Shown here: in pieces, positions 1 through 8,677 of the stretch
Position numbering within the stretch: position 1 is the first letter of the stretch
Layout of the letters: each line of letters opens with the position of its first letter
The notes under the pieces: model-generated
What the model was told of the DNA's origin: nothing
The model's database searches: none
Seen by the model: only the letters and a program-made list of their open reading frames with translations
Translations under genes and position numbers: made by a program
NCBI RefSeq assembly: GCF_003148825.1
Contig: NZ_QGGZ01000005.1
Span: 310,001-374,000 of the forward strand
Origin: Streptomyces sp. CG 926
Lineage (GTDB): Bacteria; Actinomycetota; Actinomycetes; Streptomycetales; Streptomycetaceae
Length of the DNA: 64,000 nt
Direction of reading: 5' to 3'

Positions 1-1
1 C

Positions 2-1273
2 CACTGCGCCCTGCGCCGGCACGTGATGGGCGAGGACGCCGTCGGCGGCCAGCCCACCCCCGAGCAGCTCCAGGCCATGCTCGACCTCTTCCACGACGCC
101 ATGGACGCCGGCGCCTGGGGACTGTCCACCACCCAGTCCTCCACCCACTCCGACGGCTCGGGCGCCCCCGTCGCCTCCCGCCACGCCCGCCCCGCAGAGC
201 TGCTCGCCCTGTCGAAGGCGGTCGCCGAACACGAGGGCACCCAGCTGGAGGCGATCGTCGCCGGCTGCCTCGACCAGTTCTCCGACGACGAGATCGACCT
301 CTTCGTGGAGATGAGCGCCGCCGCCGGCCGGCCGCTGAACTGGAACGTCCTCACCATCGACGCCTCCGTCCCCGAACGGGTCCCGCGCCAGCTGATCCCC
401 AGCGAGCGCGCCCGCAAGGCCGGCGGCCGGATCGTCGCACTGACCATGCCGATCCTCACCCCCATGAACATGTCGCTCGGCACCTTCTGCGCGCTCAACC
501 TCATCCCCGGCTGGGGCGAGATCCTCGGCCTGCCCGTCCCCGAGCGGATCGCAAGGCTCCGCGACGCCGACGTACGCGCCGAGATGCTGCGCCGCGCCGA
601 CAGCAAGGAAGCCGGCGTCTTCCGGCGCCTCGCCCACTTCGGCCGGTACGTCATAGGCGACACGTACAGCAAGGAGAACGAGGGCCTCTCCGGCCGGGTC
701 GTGAACGACATCGCCGCCGAGCGCGGCCAGGACCCCTTCCACTGCCTGGTGGAGATCTGCGCCAACGACGACCTGCGCACGGTGCTCTGGCCGATGCCCA
801 CCGACAACGACCCGGCCAGCTGGGCCCTGCGCCAGGAGACCTGGCAGCACGAGGACGTCATGCTCGGCGGCTCCGACGCCGGCGCGCACCTGGACCGGAT
901 GTGCGGAGCCCCGTACACGACCCGCTTCCTCGGCGACTGCCTGCGCGGGCGCAAGCTCGTCCCGCTGGAGCAGGCCGTACAGATGCTCACCGACGACCCG
1001 GCCCGGCTGTTCGGACTGCGCGAGCGCGGCCGCCTCGCCGAGGGCTTCCACGCCGACCTGGTCCTCTTCGACCCGGAGCGGATCGAGGCCGGTCCCGCGA
1101 CCCTGGTCCACGACCTGCCCGGGGACAGCCCACGGCTGGACGCGCGGGCCATCGGCATCGTCTCGGTGCGCGTCAACGGGGTGGAGACCATCCGCGACGA
1201 CGAGGTGACGGGGGCCGTGCCGGGCATCGTGCTGCGGTCCGGCCGCGACACGAGGACGGTGAGCACCCGATGA
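2..1273 (+). CDS. N-acyl-D-amino-acid deacylase-type amidohydrolase (5' partial)
   Basis: The reading frame is already open at the window edge, so the N-terminus with the first metal-binding HxH motif is missing. About 423 C-terminal residues remain. They carry the D-aminoacylase signature GGSDAGAH about two thirds of the way along, followed by the usual TRFLGDCLR region and a composite C-terminal segment (LAEGFHADLVLFDP) typical of the amidohydrolase superfamily. Members of this family remove the acyl group from N-acyl-D-amino acids or act on related amides, in the cytoplasm. The stop codon overlaps the start of the aldehyde dehydrogenase gene (ATGA), so the two are translationally coupled and probably act in one catabolic route. 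The true substrate cannot be read from the sequence. Confidence 0.85.
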   Translation, partial: HCALRRHVMGEDAVGGQPTPEQLQAMLDLFHDAMDAGAWGLSTTQSSTHSDGSGAPVASRHARPAELLALSKAVAEHEGTQLEAIVAGCLDQFSDDEIDLFVEMSAAAGRPLNWNVLTIDASVPERVPRQLIPSERARKAGGRIVALTMPILTPMNMSLGTFCALNLIPGWGEILGLPVPERIARLRDADVRAEMLRRADSKEAGVFRRLAHFGRYVIGDTYSKENEGLSGRVVNDIAAERGQDPFHCLVEICANDDLRTVLWPMPTDNDPASWALRQETWQHEDVMLGGSDAGAHLDRMCGAPYTTRFLGDCLRGRKLVPLEQAVQMLTDDPARLFGLRERGRLAEGFHADLVLFDPERIEAGPATLVHDLPGDSPRLDARAIGIVSVRVNGVETIRDDEVTGAVPGIVLRSGRDTRTVSTR

Positions 1274-2739
1274 CCGACGCACAACAGCCGCTCTACATCG
1301 GCGGCGAACGGGTGGAGCCCGCGGGCGGCCACTACGAGGTGATCGACCCGGCGGACGAATCGGTGGTCGGGCTCGCGCCCGAGGCCTCGCGCGCCCAGGT
1401 CGAGGAGGCGACCCGCGCCGCGGCCGAGGCCTTCGAGAGCTGGTCCCGTACGACGCCCGAGGAGCGCGCGACGATCCTGGACCGGGCCGCGGACATCATG
1501 CGGCGCGAGTTCGACCCGTGGACGGCGCTGGCGCAGGCGGAGACGGGCGCGCCGACCGGCATCGCGCGCGGCATGCAGGTCGGGGTCGGTGTCACCCGCT
1601 TCCGGCGCTACGCCAAGGGGGCCCTGGAACCGGTCGAGAGGGGCCTGCCCCCGCAGGTCACCGAGGCCGGACCGATGGGGCGGGCGAGCATCCTGGGCGC
1701 GCTGGAGGTGCGCCAGCCGGTCGGGGTGGTCACCTGCATCACCTCCTACAACAACCCGTGGGCGAACCCGGCGGGCAAGGTGGCCCCCGCCCTGGCCATG
1801 GGCAACACGGTGGTGGTCAAACCGGCGCCGCAGGACCCGCTGTCGGTGTTCCGGATGGCGGACGCCCTGCACGAGGCCGGCGTACCGGCGGGCGTGGTGA
1901 ACGTCGTGAACGGGCGGTCGGTGGAGGTCGGCGAGGCCGCGGTGGACTCCCCGTACGTGGACATGGTGTCCTTCACCGGCTCCACGGCCGTCGGGCAGCG
2001 CATCGCCGAGGTCTGCGGCCGGTCCATGAAGCGGCAGCTGATGGAACTGGGCGGCAAGGGCGCGGCGATCGTCTTCGAGGACGCCGACCTGGACGCGGCG
2101 GTGATGGGGATCGGGACGACCTTCTCCTTCTACTCCGGGCAGATCTGCACCGCCCCGACCCGGGTGATCGTCCACCGGTCGGTCCACGACCGGCTGATCG
2201 AGAAGCTGACCGGCTATCTGGCCTTCATGAAGGTGGGCGACCCGGCGGCGGCCGGCACGGTGGTCGGCCCGGTGATCTCGGCGGCGCACCGCGACCGCGT
2301 GGAGTCCTACATCGAGCTGGGGAAGAAGGAGGGCGCGCGGATCGCGTACGGCGGCGAGCGTCCGGTGGTCGGCGACGGCCGCGGCTTCTACGTGGCTCCG
2401 ACGCTGCTGGTCGACTGCACGAACGACATGCGGGTGGTCCGCGAGGAGATCTTCGGCCCGGTGGTCGTGGTGGTCCCCTTCGACGGGGACGAGGACGAGG
2501 CCGTCGCCCTGGCCAACGACAGCGACTTCGGGCTGCTGAGCTACGTATGGTCCGGGGACTCGGCGCGCGCGTTCCGCGTGGCGCGCCGGCTGCGCTCGGG
2601 CGGGGTCGGGGTGAACACCATCGGCCGCAACATGGAGGCCCCGTTCGGTGGCTTCAAGCGCAGCGGGGTGGGCCGCGACGTCGGCTCGTACGCGCTGCAC
2701 GCCTACAGCGAGGTGCAGTCGATCGTCTGGACGGGCTAG
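1270..2739 (+). CDS. aldehyde dehydrogenase family protein
   Basis: A 489-residue protein of normal length for the NAD(P)-dependent aldehyde dehydrogenase superfamily, oxidising an aldehyde to the acid. Visible motifs are the cofactor-fold segment FTGSTAVGQ, the general-base region MELGGKGAAIVFEDADLD, the catalytic-cysteine segment GQICTAPTR, and the late EEIFGPVVVVVPF and PFGGFKRSG motifs. The ATG start overlaps the stop of the upstream amidohydrolase by four bases. A long hairpin follows the stop, so this is the last gene of the operon. Substrate unknown; the pairing suggests an aldehyde produced downstream of deacylation. Confidence 0.9.
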   Translation: MTDAQQPLYIGGERVEPAGGHYEVIDPADESVVGLAPEASRAQVEEATRAAAEAFESWSRTTPEERATILDRAADIMRREFDPWTALAQAETGAPTGIARGMQVGVGVTRFRRYAKGALEPVERGLPPQVTEAGPMGRASILGALEVRQPVGVVTCITSYNNPWANPAGKVAPALAMGNTVVVKPAPQDPLSVFRMADALHEAGVPAGVVNVVNGRSVEVGEAAVDSPYVDMVSFTGSTAVGQRIAEVCGRSMKRQLMELGGKGAAIVFEDADLDAAVMGIGTTFSFYSGQICTAPTRVIVHRSVHDRLIEKLTGYLAFMKVGDPAAAGTVVGPVISAAHRDRVESYIELGKKEGARIAYGGERPVVGDGRGFYVAPTLLVDCTNDMRVVREEIFGPVVVVVPFDGDEDEAVALANDSDFGLLSYVWSGDSARAFRVARRLRSGGVGVNTIGRNMEAPFGGFKRSGVGRDVGSYALHAYSEVQSIVWTG

Positions 2740-2768
2740 GCCGTCTCTTCCGGGTCTTGCCGTGGGGC

Positions 2769-2802
2769 GGGTCCGGCCGGGGCGGTGGCCCCGGCCGGAC
2801 CC
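2769..2802. terminator. bidirectional hairpin terminator
   Basis: Perfect inverted repeat with 15-bp arms and a GGTG loop between two convergent genes. There is no obvious T-run, as is usual for high-GC actinomycete terminators. Confidence 0.8.
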
Positions 2803-2805
2803 GTG

Positions 2806-4611
2806 TCATGCGCCCGCGGCGCGCGGGGGCGTGCGGTAGCCGAGGGCCGCGGCCAGTTCGCCGTTGCCGCCGCCGAAGGTGGCGAAGGCCTTCGGGTCGT
2901 CCGTCTCCAGCCGTTGCAGGGCGGCGGCCGCGCGGTCCTGGGGCGGCCCGTCGTCGCCGGGCAGCTGCCAGGTGAAGTAGAGCGACCCGCCGGTGCCGGG
3001 TGGCGGTGCGGACGGTTCGTGGCGGAGGTGGACGACCGCGGTGTCCGGGTCCCGCCAGTCGGTGCCGATCCAGTACGGCGCGAGCTCCCACCGGGCCGTC
3101 AGCTCGGGCCGGTCGCGCAGGCCCGCCCCGATGAGGCGGGCGGTGCTGCGGGCCGGCCAGCACCAGGAGTGGTCCCGTTCGGCGCGGGCGAGTTCGCCGT
3201 CGTAGGCGGCCGCGTCGAAGCGGTACGGGGGCGGCGTCGGGCCGACCGCTCCGCGCCAGCCGTCCCACACCACCTCGCCGCCCTCCCGGCGGATCGTCAC
3301 GTACAGGGCCCCGCAGCAGCCCTCGGTGCAGTACGCCTCGACGAGTTGCACCTCACGCGGCTCGGGTCCGGCGCGCAGCCGGCCGCTGTCGATCAGGTAC
3401 TCGGGCGGGTTGCCGCACCCCTTGCCGAAGAGCGCGGGGCACAGCGGGATCCCGTCGGCCAGGATCCGGGTCTCGACGGCGGAGGAGTCGGCGGACCTGT
3501 GGACGACGACCACCTCCCACCGCGGGCGGTCGCCGTCCTCGGCGCGGTCGAAGGGGAGGTGCCGGTTGCGCCGGAACCATTCCGCCCGCCGATCGCCGAG
3601 TACGGGCTCGGCCACGGGCGCGGGGGCCGGAACCGCCTCGGGCAGCAGCCGGTCCAGGGCGTGGAGCAGGGCCCGGCGTCGCCCGGGCCGCCAGTTCAGC
3701 AGGACGGGGGCGCCGCTGTGCAGGTCGAGGGCGATCGACAGCAGCAGCGACCGGTGCTCCTGGGTCGGGGGCAGCCGGTCGGCGTGCCGGACCAGGGCCT
3801 CGTACACGGCCCGAGCGGGACCGTAGTCGAGGATCTCGGGGCGGCTGTCCTGCTGGTCGGCCATGCGGTGCAGCAGCCGGCCGGTCAGCGCGAGCAGGTC
3901 GCCGTCCTGCGGCCGGGCCCGGAGCAGCCCGTGCAGGTCGGCGGCCTCGGCGATGCGCCGGCCGAGCCACAGGGCCCGGTCCTCGTCCGGCAGGGACAGC
4001 AGCGCGGAGCGGACGGCCTCCGCGTCGCCGGTGGCGATCGCGTCGATCAGCGAGGTCAGCTCCCCGGACCGGTCGCGGCTGCGGATGACCAGCAGGGCGG
4101 CCGCCTGCCGGTCGAGCGGGTCGAGGGCGGCGCTCGCGGTGTCCGCCAAGCCGCGCAGCATGCCGAGGGCCTTGAGGTAGGGCACGTCCTCGGCTTCGCC
4201 GAGGCGGATCAGCAGGGCCATGCCGACTCCGACGGCCGCGGCGTCGGTACCGGTGCGGGTCAGCTGCCGGGCGGTCCGCCGGGCGGTGTCCTCGTCGGTG
4301 AGGGTGAGCCGTGCGGTGTGTGCGCGCAGGGAGCGGCCGGTCGACGCCAGCTCGGCGACCCGCCGGTGGACGGCCCCGGCGGCCCGTACCGGGTCGGGGT
4401 CGCGGAGCAGGGGCGTGAGGGCGTCGGTGACTTCGGCCTGCCCCTGTCGCCAGGTCAGCTCCTCGCGGCGGGGCTCCGACGGTCCGTCGGGCAGCGGGAA
4501 GCCCTTGCGCGGGACGCGGCCGTCCGGCTCGATGCCGTGCCGGAAGAGGGCGTAGTCGTACAGGGACGTCGTCCGGGGGTCGAGCGGCTCGCGCTCGTCG
4601 CGGACGCTCAT
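2806..4611 (-). CDS. conserved hypothetical protein (601 aa)
   Basis: I do not recognise this family. The 601-residue soluble protein has a mostly helical N-terminal two thirds rich in Leu, Ala and Arg, which could be an alpha-solenoid. The C-terminal part has a cysteine cluster (CGNPPEYL, then CTEGCCGALYV) and ends in Trp/Tyr-rich beta-like sequence with several Pro-rich turns. There is no signal peptide or membrane segment. The clustered cysteines could bind a metal, but this is inference. Codon use matches the neighbouring genes. It lies downstream of an AlkC-like DNA repair gene on the same strand, 54 bp away, and could be cotranscribed with it. Confidence 0.7.
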   Translation of the reverse strand: MSVRDEREPLDPRTTSLYDYALFRHGIEPDGRVPRKGFPLPDGPSEPRREELTWRQGQAEVTDALTPLLRDPDPVRAAGAVHRRVAELASTGRSLRAHTARLTLTDEDTARRTARQLTRTGTDAAAVGVGMALLIRLGEAEDVPYLKALGMLRGLADTASAALDPLDRQAAALLVIRSRDRSGELTSLIDAIATGDAEAVRSALLSLPDEDRALWLGRRIAEAADLHGLLRARPQDGDLLALTGRLLHRMADQQDSRPEILDYGPARAVYEALVRHADRLPPTQEHRSLLLSIALDLHSGAPVLLNWRPGRRRALLHALDRLLPEAVPAPAPVAEPVLGDRRAEWFRRNRHLPFDRAEDGDRPRWEVVVVHRSADSSAVETRILADGIPLCPALFGKGCGNPPEYLIDSGRLRAGPEPREVQLVEAYCTEGCCGALYVTIRREGGEVVWDGWRGAVGPTPPPYRFDAAAYDGELARAERDHSWCWPARSTARLIGAGLRDRPELTARWELAPYWIGTDWRDPDTAVVHLRHEPSAPPPGTGGSLYFTWQLPGDDGPPQDRAAAALQRLETDDPKAFATFGGGNGELAAALGYRTPPRAAGA

Positions 4612-4665
4612 CGGGCGGGGTGGGACTCGATTCCGTAGGTCATGCGACGAGCGTGCCAGGAGTGA

Positions 4666-5754
4666 TCATCCGGCGTCCAGTGAGAAAACGGCCTCGCCGC
4701 GGACCCGGCCGTTGATCTGGAGCTGCACCAGGTGCTCGCCCGAGTGGTAGCGGCGGGTGGTGATCGGCTTGAAGGAGTGCCGCTTGGTGCCGCCGAGGGT
4801 TTCGCCGGGGGCCAGCGGGCGGGTGACGAGCTTGAAGACCTTCGGGGTGCGGGTGCCGTTCGCCTTGGTGTGGTGCACGACGTAGTCGATCACCAACTCG
4901 GCCGGGAGCTCGCCGGTGTTGGTGACCGCCCAGTCGAAGACGAGGTACTCCCCGACGGCGACCCGCGGGGTGGTCACCACCGGCCCGCGCACGGTGACCG
5001 GTACGTCCGGGGCGTGACCGAGCAGGGTCAGCGCCTCGGGCCGGCCGGCCTTGATCAGCGTGCGCAGTCCGTGGCGTACGACGCGGTCGGTCGTGGCCTC
5101 GGGCTCGGCCAGCCAGCGGGCCGCGGTCTCGACCGCGAGGTCGGGGTGGTCGCGGCCGATGTCGTTGAGGTGGTTGGAGACGGAGCGGCGCACGTACTCG
5201 GACCCGTCGCGGTACAGGGCGTCCAGCACCGGCAGCGCCGGCCGCGGGTCGGCGACGAAGGCGGGCAGCTGCGGCGCCCACGGCAGCCGCGGCCGGGTGC
5301 CCTCACTGGCGAGGCGCCGCACGTGCGGGTCCGGGTCGTCCGTCCACGTCCGTACGACGGCCAGGGCGCGGGCCGGGTCGGCGCGCAGGAAGGGCCGTAC
5401 GGCGGACTCGGCGGTGAGTCGGGAGGTGAGGTCGTGCAGCAGGTCCAGCCCGGGCTCGAAGACCTCCAACCCGCGGACGGCGACGGCCTCGTCGACGGGG
5501 AAGGTCATCCACCCCTGGAAGCCGGGGTCGGCGAGGGCGGTGCGGACGACGGCCTCGAAGGCGGGCCAGGTGTCGGGGAGGTCGTCGAGCACGGCGTCGC
5601 GGACGGCGGCGACGCGGCCGCTGAAGGTCAGCCCGTCGAGGGCGTCGGCGCGGGCGCGCAGGGCCGGTGAGGACCTGCGGCCGCCCGCGCGGGCGAGCAG
5701 TCGGGCCAGGGTGGTGACGGTATCCGCGCTGAGGAGCTCATCGGCCGTGGGCAT
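4666..5754 (-). CDS. AlkC-like DNA alkylation repair glycosylase with C-terminal Ig-like domain
   Basis: A 362-residue protein starting at the ATG that reads MPTADELLSAD; an upstream in-frame extension lacks protein-like sequence. Residues about 1-250 form HEAT-like repeats (for example VRRLASEGTRPRLPW and VRRSVSNHLNDIGRDHPDL), as in the AlkC/AlkD DNA glycosylases that remove alkylated bases without base flipping. Residues about 260-360 are beta-rich, with the pattern of the Ig-like domain found in some AlkC members (FDWAVTNTGELPAELVIDY, VFKL, GRVRGEAVFSL). The role is inferred as base excision repair of N3- or N7-alkyl purines. The gene is divergent from the APC permease. Confidence 0.85.
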   Translation of the reverse strand: MPTADELLSADTVTTLARLLARAGGRRSSPALRARADALDGLTFSGRVAAVRDAVLDDLPDTWPAFEAVVRTALADPGFQGWMTFPVDEAVAVRGLEVFEPGLDLLHDLTSRLTAESAVRPFLRADPARALAVVRTWTDDPDPHVRRLASEGTRPRLPWAPQLPAFVADPRPALPVLDALYRDGSEYVRRSVSNHLNDIGRDHPDLAVETAARWLAEPEATTDRVVRHGLRTLIKAGRPEALTLLGHAPDVPVTVRGPVVTTPRVAVGEYLVFDWAVTNTGELPAELVIDYVVHHTKANGTRTPKVFKLVTRPLAPGETLGGTKRHSFKPITTRRYHSGEHLVQLQINGRVRGEAVFSLDAG

Positions 5755-6076
5755 GGGCCCAGTCTCGCGGACGGCACCGACACCCCCGGCCGGTCCGGCG
5801 CCGCGTCGGGGTGGACGATGCCCACCCCTGTTACCGCTGGTCACCGCAAAGTCACGACGGAAACTTTGAAAAAGTGCAAAACGGACATGGCTGCGGTTTC
5901 CGCATGCCGAAAGAGTCTTGGTCGAGCCTTCCGAAACGCGGGCGCGTAGCAAGGTGAACCTTGTATTAAGTGCTCATGAACGGCCTTGAGGTCTGGATTC
6001 GAAGGCCCTCCGAGGCTCCGGGTTCCGGACTTCGATCATCCATATGTGGAAAACGCACCATCTAACGTCCTGACCC
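5755..6076. other. divergent intergenic region
   Basis: About 320 bp, noticeably more AT-rich than its surroundings, between the divergently transcribed alkylation-repair and permease genes. It must carry both promoters. The stretch nearest the permease start has no clear Shine-Dalgarno sequence. I see no gene in it and no strong inverted repeat. Confidence 0.5.
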
Positions 6077-7642
6077 ATGACTCAGCTGGACGTTCGGCCT
6101 CGGGCCGGAGACACGGTAAGCGGCGTCGTCGACGGCGACGTTCGCGGCAAGGGCCTCGGCAAGGGGTCCGTCGGACTCGTCGGAAGCGCCGTCATCGGCA
6201 TCTCCACCGTCGCCCCGGTCTACTGCCTGACCTCGACCCTCGGCTCCACCGCCGGTGAGGTCGGCATGCAGATGCCCGCGATCTTCCTCGCCGGTTTCCT
6301 CCCGATGCTCCTGGTCGCCTTCGCCTACCGCGAGCTCAACAAGGCCATGCCGGACTGCGGCACCTCCTTCACCTGGACCGTGAAGGCCTTCGGACCGCGG
6401 ATCGGCTGGATGTGCGGCTGGGGCCTGGTGATCGCCACGATCATCGTGCTCTCCAACCTCGCGGGCGTCGCCACCTCGTACTTCTGGCTGCTGGCCGGTG
6501 AGATCACGAACAACGCGTCGATCGCCGCCCTGGACGACGACAAGCTCGTCCACATCGCCACCTGCCTCACCCTGATCGCCGTCGCGACCGCCATCAGCTA
6601 TCGCGGCATGACCGCCACCAAGGGCGTCCAGTACGCCCTGGTCGGCCTCCAGCTCGTCGTGCTCGCGCTCTTCGTCGCCATGGCCTTCCAGAAGGCCTCC
6701 GCCGGCACCTTCGACACCGGCCTGGACTTCTCCTGGTCCTGGATGAACCCCTTCGCGGTCGAGTCCATGGCGGCCTTCACCGCCGGACTCTCGCTGTCGA
6801 TCTTCATGTACTGGGGCTGGGACGCGTGTCTGGCCACCAACGAGGAGACCACCGGGTCCACGAAGACCCCCGGTCGCGCCTCGCTCATCGCGATGGTCGT
6901 CCTGGTCGGCTCGTACCTGGCCACCGGCATCGCCGCCCAGATGGCCGTCGGCTCCGGCGGCGAGGGCCTCGGCCTCGCGAACGAGGAGACCTCGGGCAAC
7001 GTCTTCGCCGCGCTCGCCGGCCCCGTCATGGGCCCGGCCCTCGGCATCCTGCTCTTCGTGGCCGTCCTGGCCTCCGCCGCGGCCTCCCTGCAGACCACCT
7101 TCATCCCGGTGGCCCGCACGGTCCTGGCGATGTCCACGTACGAGGCCCTGCCGGCCTCCTACGCCAAGGTCCACCCGCGCTTCAAGACCCCGGGCCGCGC
7201 CACCGTCATGGCGGGCGTCGCGACCGGCGCCTTCTACACGGTGATGACCCTGGTCAGCGAGAACGTCCTCACCGACACGATCTTCGCGCTCGGCCTGATG
7301 ATCTGCTTCTACTACTCGCTGACGGCCTTCGCCTGCGTCTGGTACTTCCGCGGCGAGCTGCGCCGCTCCGCCCGCGACCTGTTCTTCAAGGGCGTCTTCC
7401 CGATCCTGGGCGGCGTGCTGCTGGCCGCGGTCTTCTTCAAGACCCTGTACGACGCCTGGGACCCGGCCTACGGCTCCGGCTCCACGCTCCCCGGCCTCGA
7501 CGTCGGCAACGTCTTCGTCATCGGCGTCGGCCTGTTGGCCCTCGGCCTGGTCATCATGTTCGTCACCGAGCGCCGCAGCCCGGCCTTCTTCCGCGGCGAG
7601 GTCCTGACGAAGTCCACCCCGTCCCTGGTGGTCGAGGACTGA
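6077..7642 (+). CDS. APC-family amino acid permease
   Basis: A 521-residue polytopic membrane protein with about twelve hydrophobic segments. It has a first-helix region GSVGLVGSAVIGISTVAPVY resembling the amino-acid/polyamine/organocation (APC) superfamily substrate site, and a middle segment MYWGWDACLATNEETTGSTKTPGRA typical of this branch. It is expected to carry amino acids or related amines across the cytoplasmic membrane with an ion. Length is normal. The C-terminus is short and charged. The gene stands alone, followed by a strong hairpin. The substrate is not predictable here. Confidence 0.88.
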   Translation: MTQLDVRPRAGDTVSGVVDGDVRGKGLGKGSVGLVGSAVIGISTVAPVYCLTSTLGSTAGEVGMQMPAIFLAGFLPMLLVAFAYRELNKAMPDCGTSFTWTVKAFGPRIGWMCGWGLVIATIIVLSNLAGVATSYFWLLAGEITNNASIAALDDDKLVHIATCLTLIAVATAISYRGMTATKGVQYALVGLQLVVLALFVAMAFQKASAGTFDTGLDFSWSWMNPFAVESMAAFTAGLSLSIFMYWGWDACLATNEETTGSTKTPGRASLIAMVVLVGSYLATGIAAQMAVGSGGEGLGLANEETSGNVFAALAGPVMGPALGILLFVAVLASAAASLQTTFIPVARTVLAMSTYEALPASYAKVHPRFKTPGRATVMAGVATGAFYTVMTLVSENVLTDTIFALGLMICFYYSLTAFACVWYFRGELRRSARDLFFKGVFPILGGVLLAAVFFKTLYDAWDPAYGSGSTLPGLDVGNVFVIGVGLLALGLVIMFVTERRSPAFFRGEVLTKSTPSLVVED

Positions 7643-7684
7643 CGCCCCCCGCGCCCCCGCGCCGCCCCAGCTGAGTCACGCCCA

Positions 7685-7717
7685 CGGCCCCGGATCGATT
7701 CCCCCGATCCGGGGCCG
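7685..7717. terminator. bidirectional hairpin terminator
   Basis: Inverted repeat with 13-bp perfect arms and a 7-nt loop, between the permease gene and the convergent antitoxin gene. Confidence 0.8.
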
Positions 7718-7737
7718 CGGGCGTACGCGTGGGCCGA

Positions 7738-8091
7738 TCACCCCAGCACGTACTGCTCGTCCCCGAATTCGGCCACGATCTTCAACTTGCCACCGAGGGC
7801 GCGGACGTACGCGGCGAGCGTCTCGACCTCGCTGCGCTCCAGCTCGCCGTTCTCGATCCGGGACACCCGAGCCTGGGTGACCCCCATGGCCTCGGCCACC
7901 TGCACCTGGGTCGTGTGCTGCCGCTTGCGGACCTCCGCCAGGCGGTGCGCGCGAACGACAGCGATCATCTCCTCGGCGCCGCGATCGATCTCGACCCGCT
8001 CCGTGGGGGAGAAGTCGAATTCCTCGACGAGGTCGTCCCAGCGGACGGCCTTGCCGCGACGGCCCGCTGCCGGGCTCTGGTGCTGGTTCAT
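7738..8091 (-). CDS. XRE-type antitoxin of a RelE/ParE-like toxin-antitoxin pair
   Basis: A 117-residue protein with a helix-turn-helix in the C-terminal half (QVQVAEAMGVTQARVSRIENGELERSEVETLAAYVRALGG), characteristic of HigA-like antitoxins encoded after their toxin. In such systems it would bind and neutralise the toxin and repress the operon. Its ATG overlaps the TGA of the upstream toxin reading frame (ATGA), the arrangement expected of an intact pair. However, the upstream frame retains only the C-terminal third of a toxin. It may therefore now act as an orphan antitoxin or plain repressor. Confidence 0.85.
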   Translation of the reverse strand: MNQHQSPAAGRRGKAVRWDDLVEEFDFSPTERVEIDRGAEEMIAVVRAHRLAEVRKRQHTTQVQVAEAMGVTQARVSRIENGELERSEVETLAAYVRALGGKLKIVAEFGDEQYVLG

Positions 8092-8219
8092 GGTGTGCCC
8101 TCCTCGCCCTCTGTCAGGTAGTCCGCGTACGCCTTCTCGGCGAGAGGGATCGCCGAGCGGTACCAACCCTGCCATTCGCCTGCCTTGTCACCGCCGACGA
8201 GGAACACCGCGCGCCTCAC
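8088..8219 (-). pseudogene. 5'-truncated RelE/ParE-like (Gp49-type) toxin remnant
   Basis: The minus-strand frame ending four bases into the antitoxin gene encodes RAVFLVGGDKAG, EWQGWYRSAIPLAEKAYADYL and a short acidic tail. This is the conserved C-terminal third of actinobacterial phage-derived Gp49/HigB-like toxins. Before position 8219 the frame continues into sequence unlike any toxin, with no plausible start or N-terminal two thirds. The gene for the secreted protein at 8295 lies there on the other strand. A deletion or rearrangement has removed the toxin's 5' end while leaving the coupled antitoxin intact. Toxin activity is not expected from about 44 residues. Confidence 0.7.
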
Positions 8220-8294
8220 CCGACATGCGCGGACATTCACTCCCGAGGGGCCTCGGGCGGTGACCCGGGGTGTGGCGGGGTCGTTGGGTCGGGC

Positions 8295-8582
8295 ATGAAC
8301 GCCATGAAGCGCACCCTCTCCGCCCTGGTCGTCTCCGGTGGCGCCGCCCTCGCCCTGATCCCCGTCGCCGCGCACGCCGACGAGCCCGCCGGGCAGGCGC
8401 CCCCGGTCGTCGGCCGCGTCGTCGACATCGTCGACCACCCGACCCAGGCCGTCCAGGACACCAAGACCGCGGTGGGCGTGACCGCCCAGGCCGCCGGGTC
8501 CGCCACCCAGGCCACCGACTCCTCCCTCAGGGGCACCGGCGCGGCCCTGGCCGGGCTCCCGGACGCCCCCAAGGTCGAGTGA
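8295..8582 (+). CDS. small secreted protein
   Basis: A 95-residue protein with a clear Sec signal peptide (basic MKR start, then a Leu/Ala/Val core, likely cleaved after AAHA near residue 31). The mature part is about 65 residues, low in complexity, rich in Ala, Thr, Gln and Asp, and resembles actinomycete exported proteins of unknown role. A second in-frame ATG three codons on is an equally plausible start. A strong terminator follows. No function can be assigned. Confidence 0.7.
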   Translation: MNAMKRTLSALVVSGGAALALIPVAAHADEPAGQAPPVVGRVVDIVDHPTQAVQDTKTAVGVTAQAAGSATQATDSSLRGTGAALAGLPDAPKVE

Positions 8583-8602
8583 CCCGAGCCGCCACCACGT
8601 AC

Positions 8603-8639
8603 TCCGCCACGGCTCCCACCCCGCAGGAGCCGTGGCGGA
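8603..8639 (+). terminator. hairpin terminator
   Basis: Inverted repeat with 14-bp perfect arms (8603-8616 and 8626-8639) and a 9-nt loop, just after the small secreted protein gene. Confidence 0.75.
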
Positions 8640-8677
8640 AACCGGGTTCTCCGGCGGCCCCGCTCGTTGGGCAGGGC

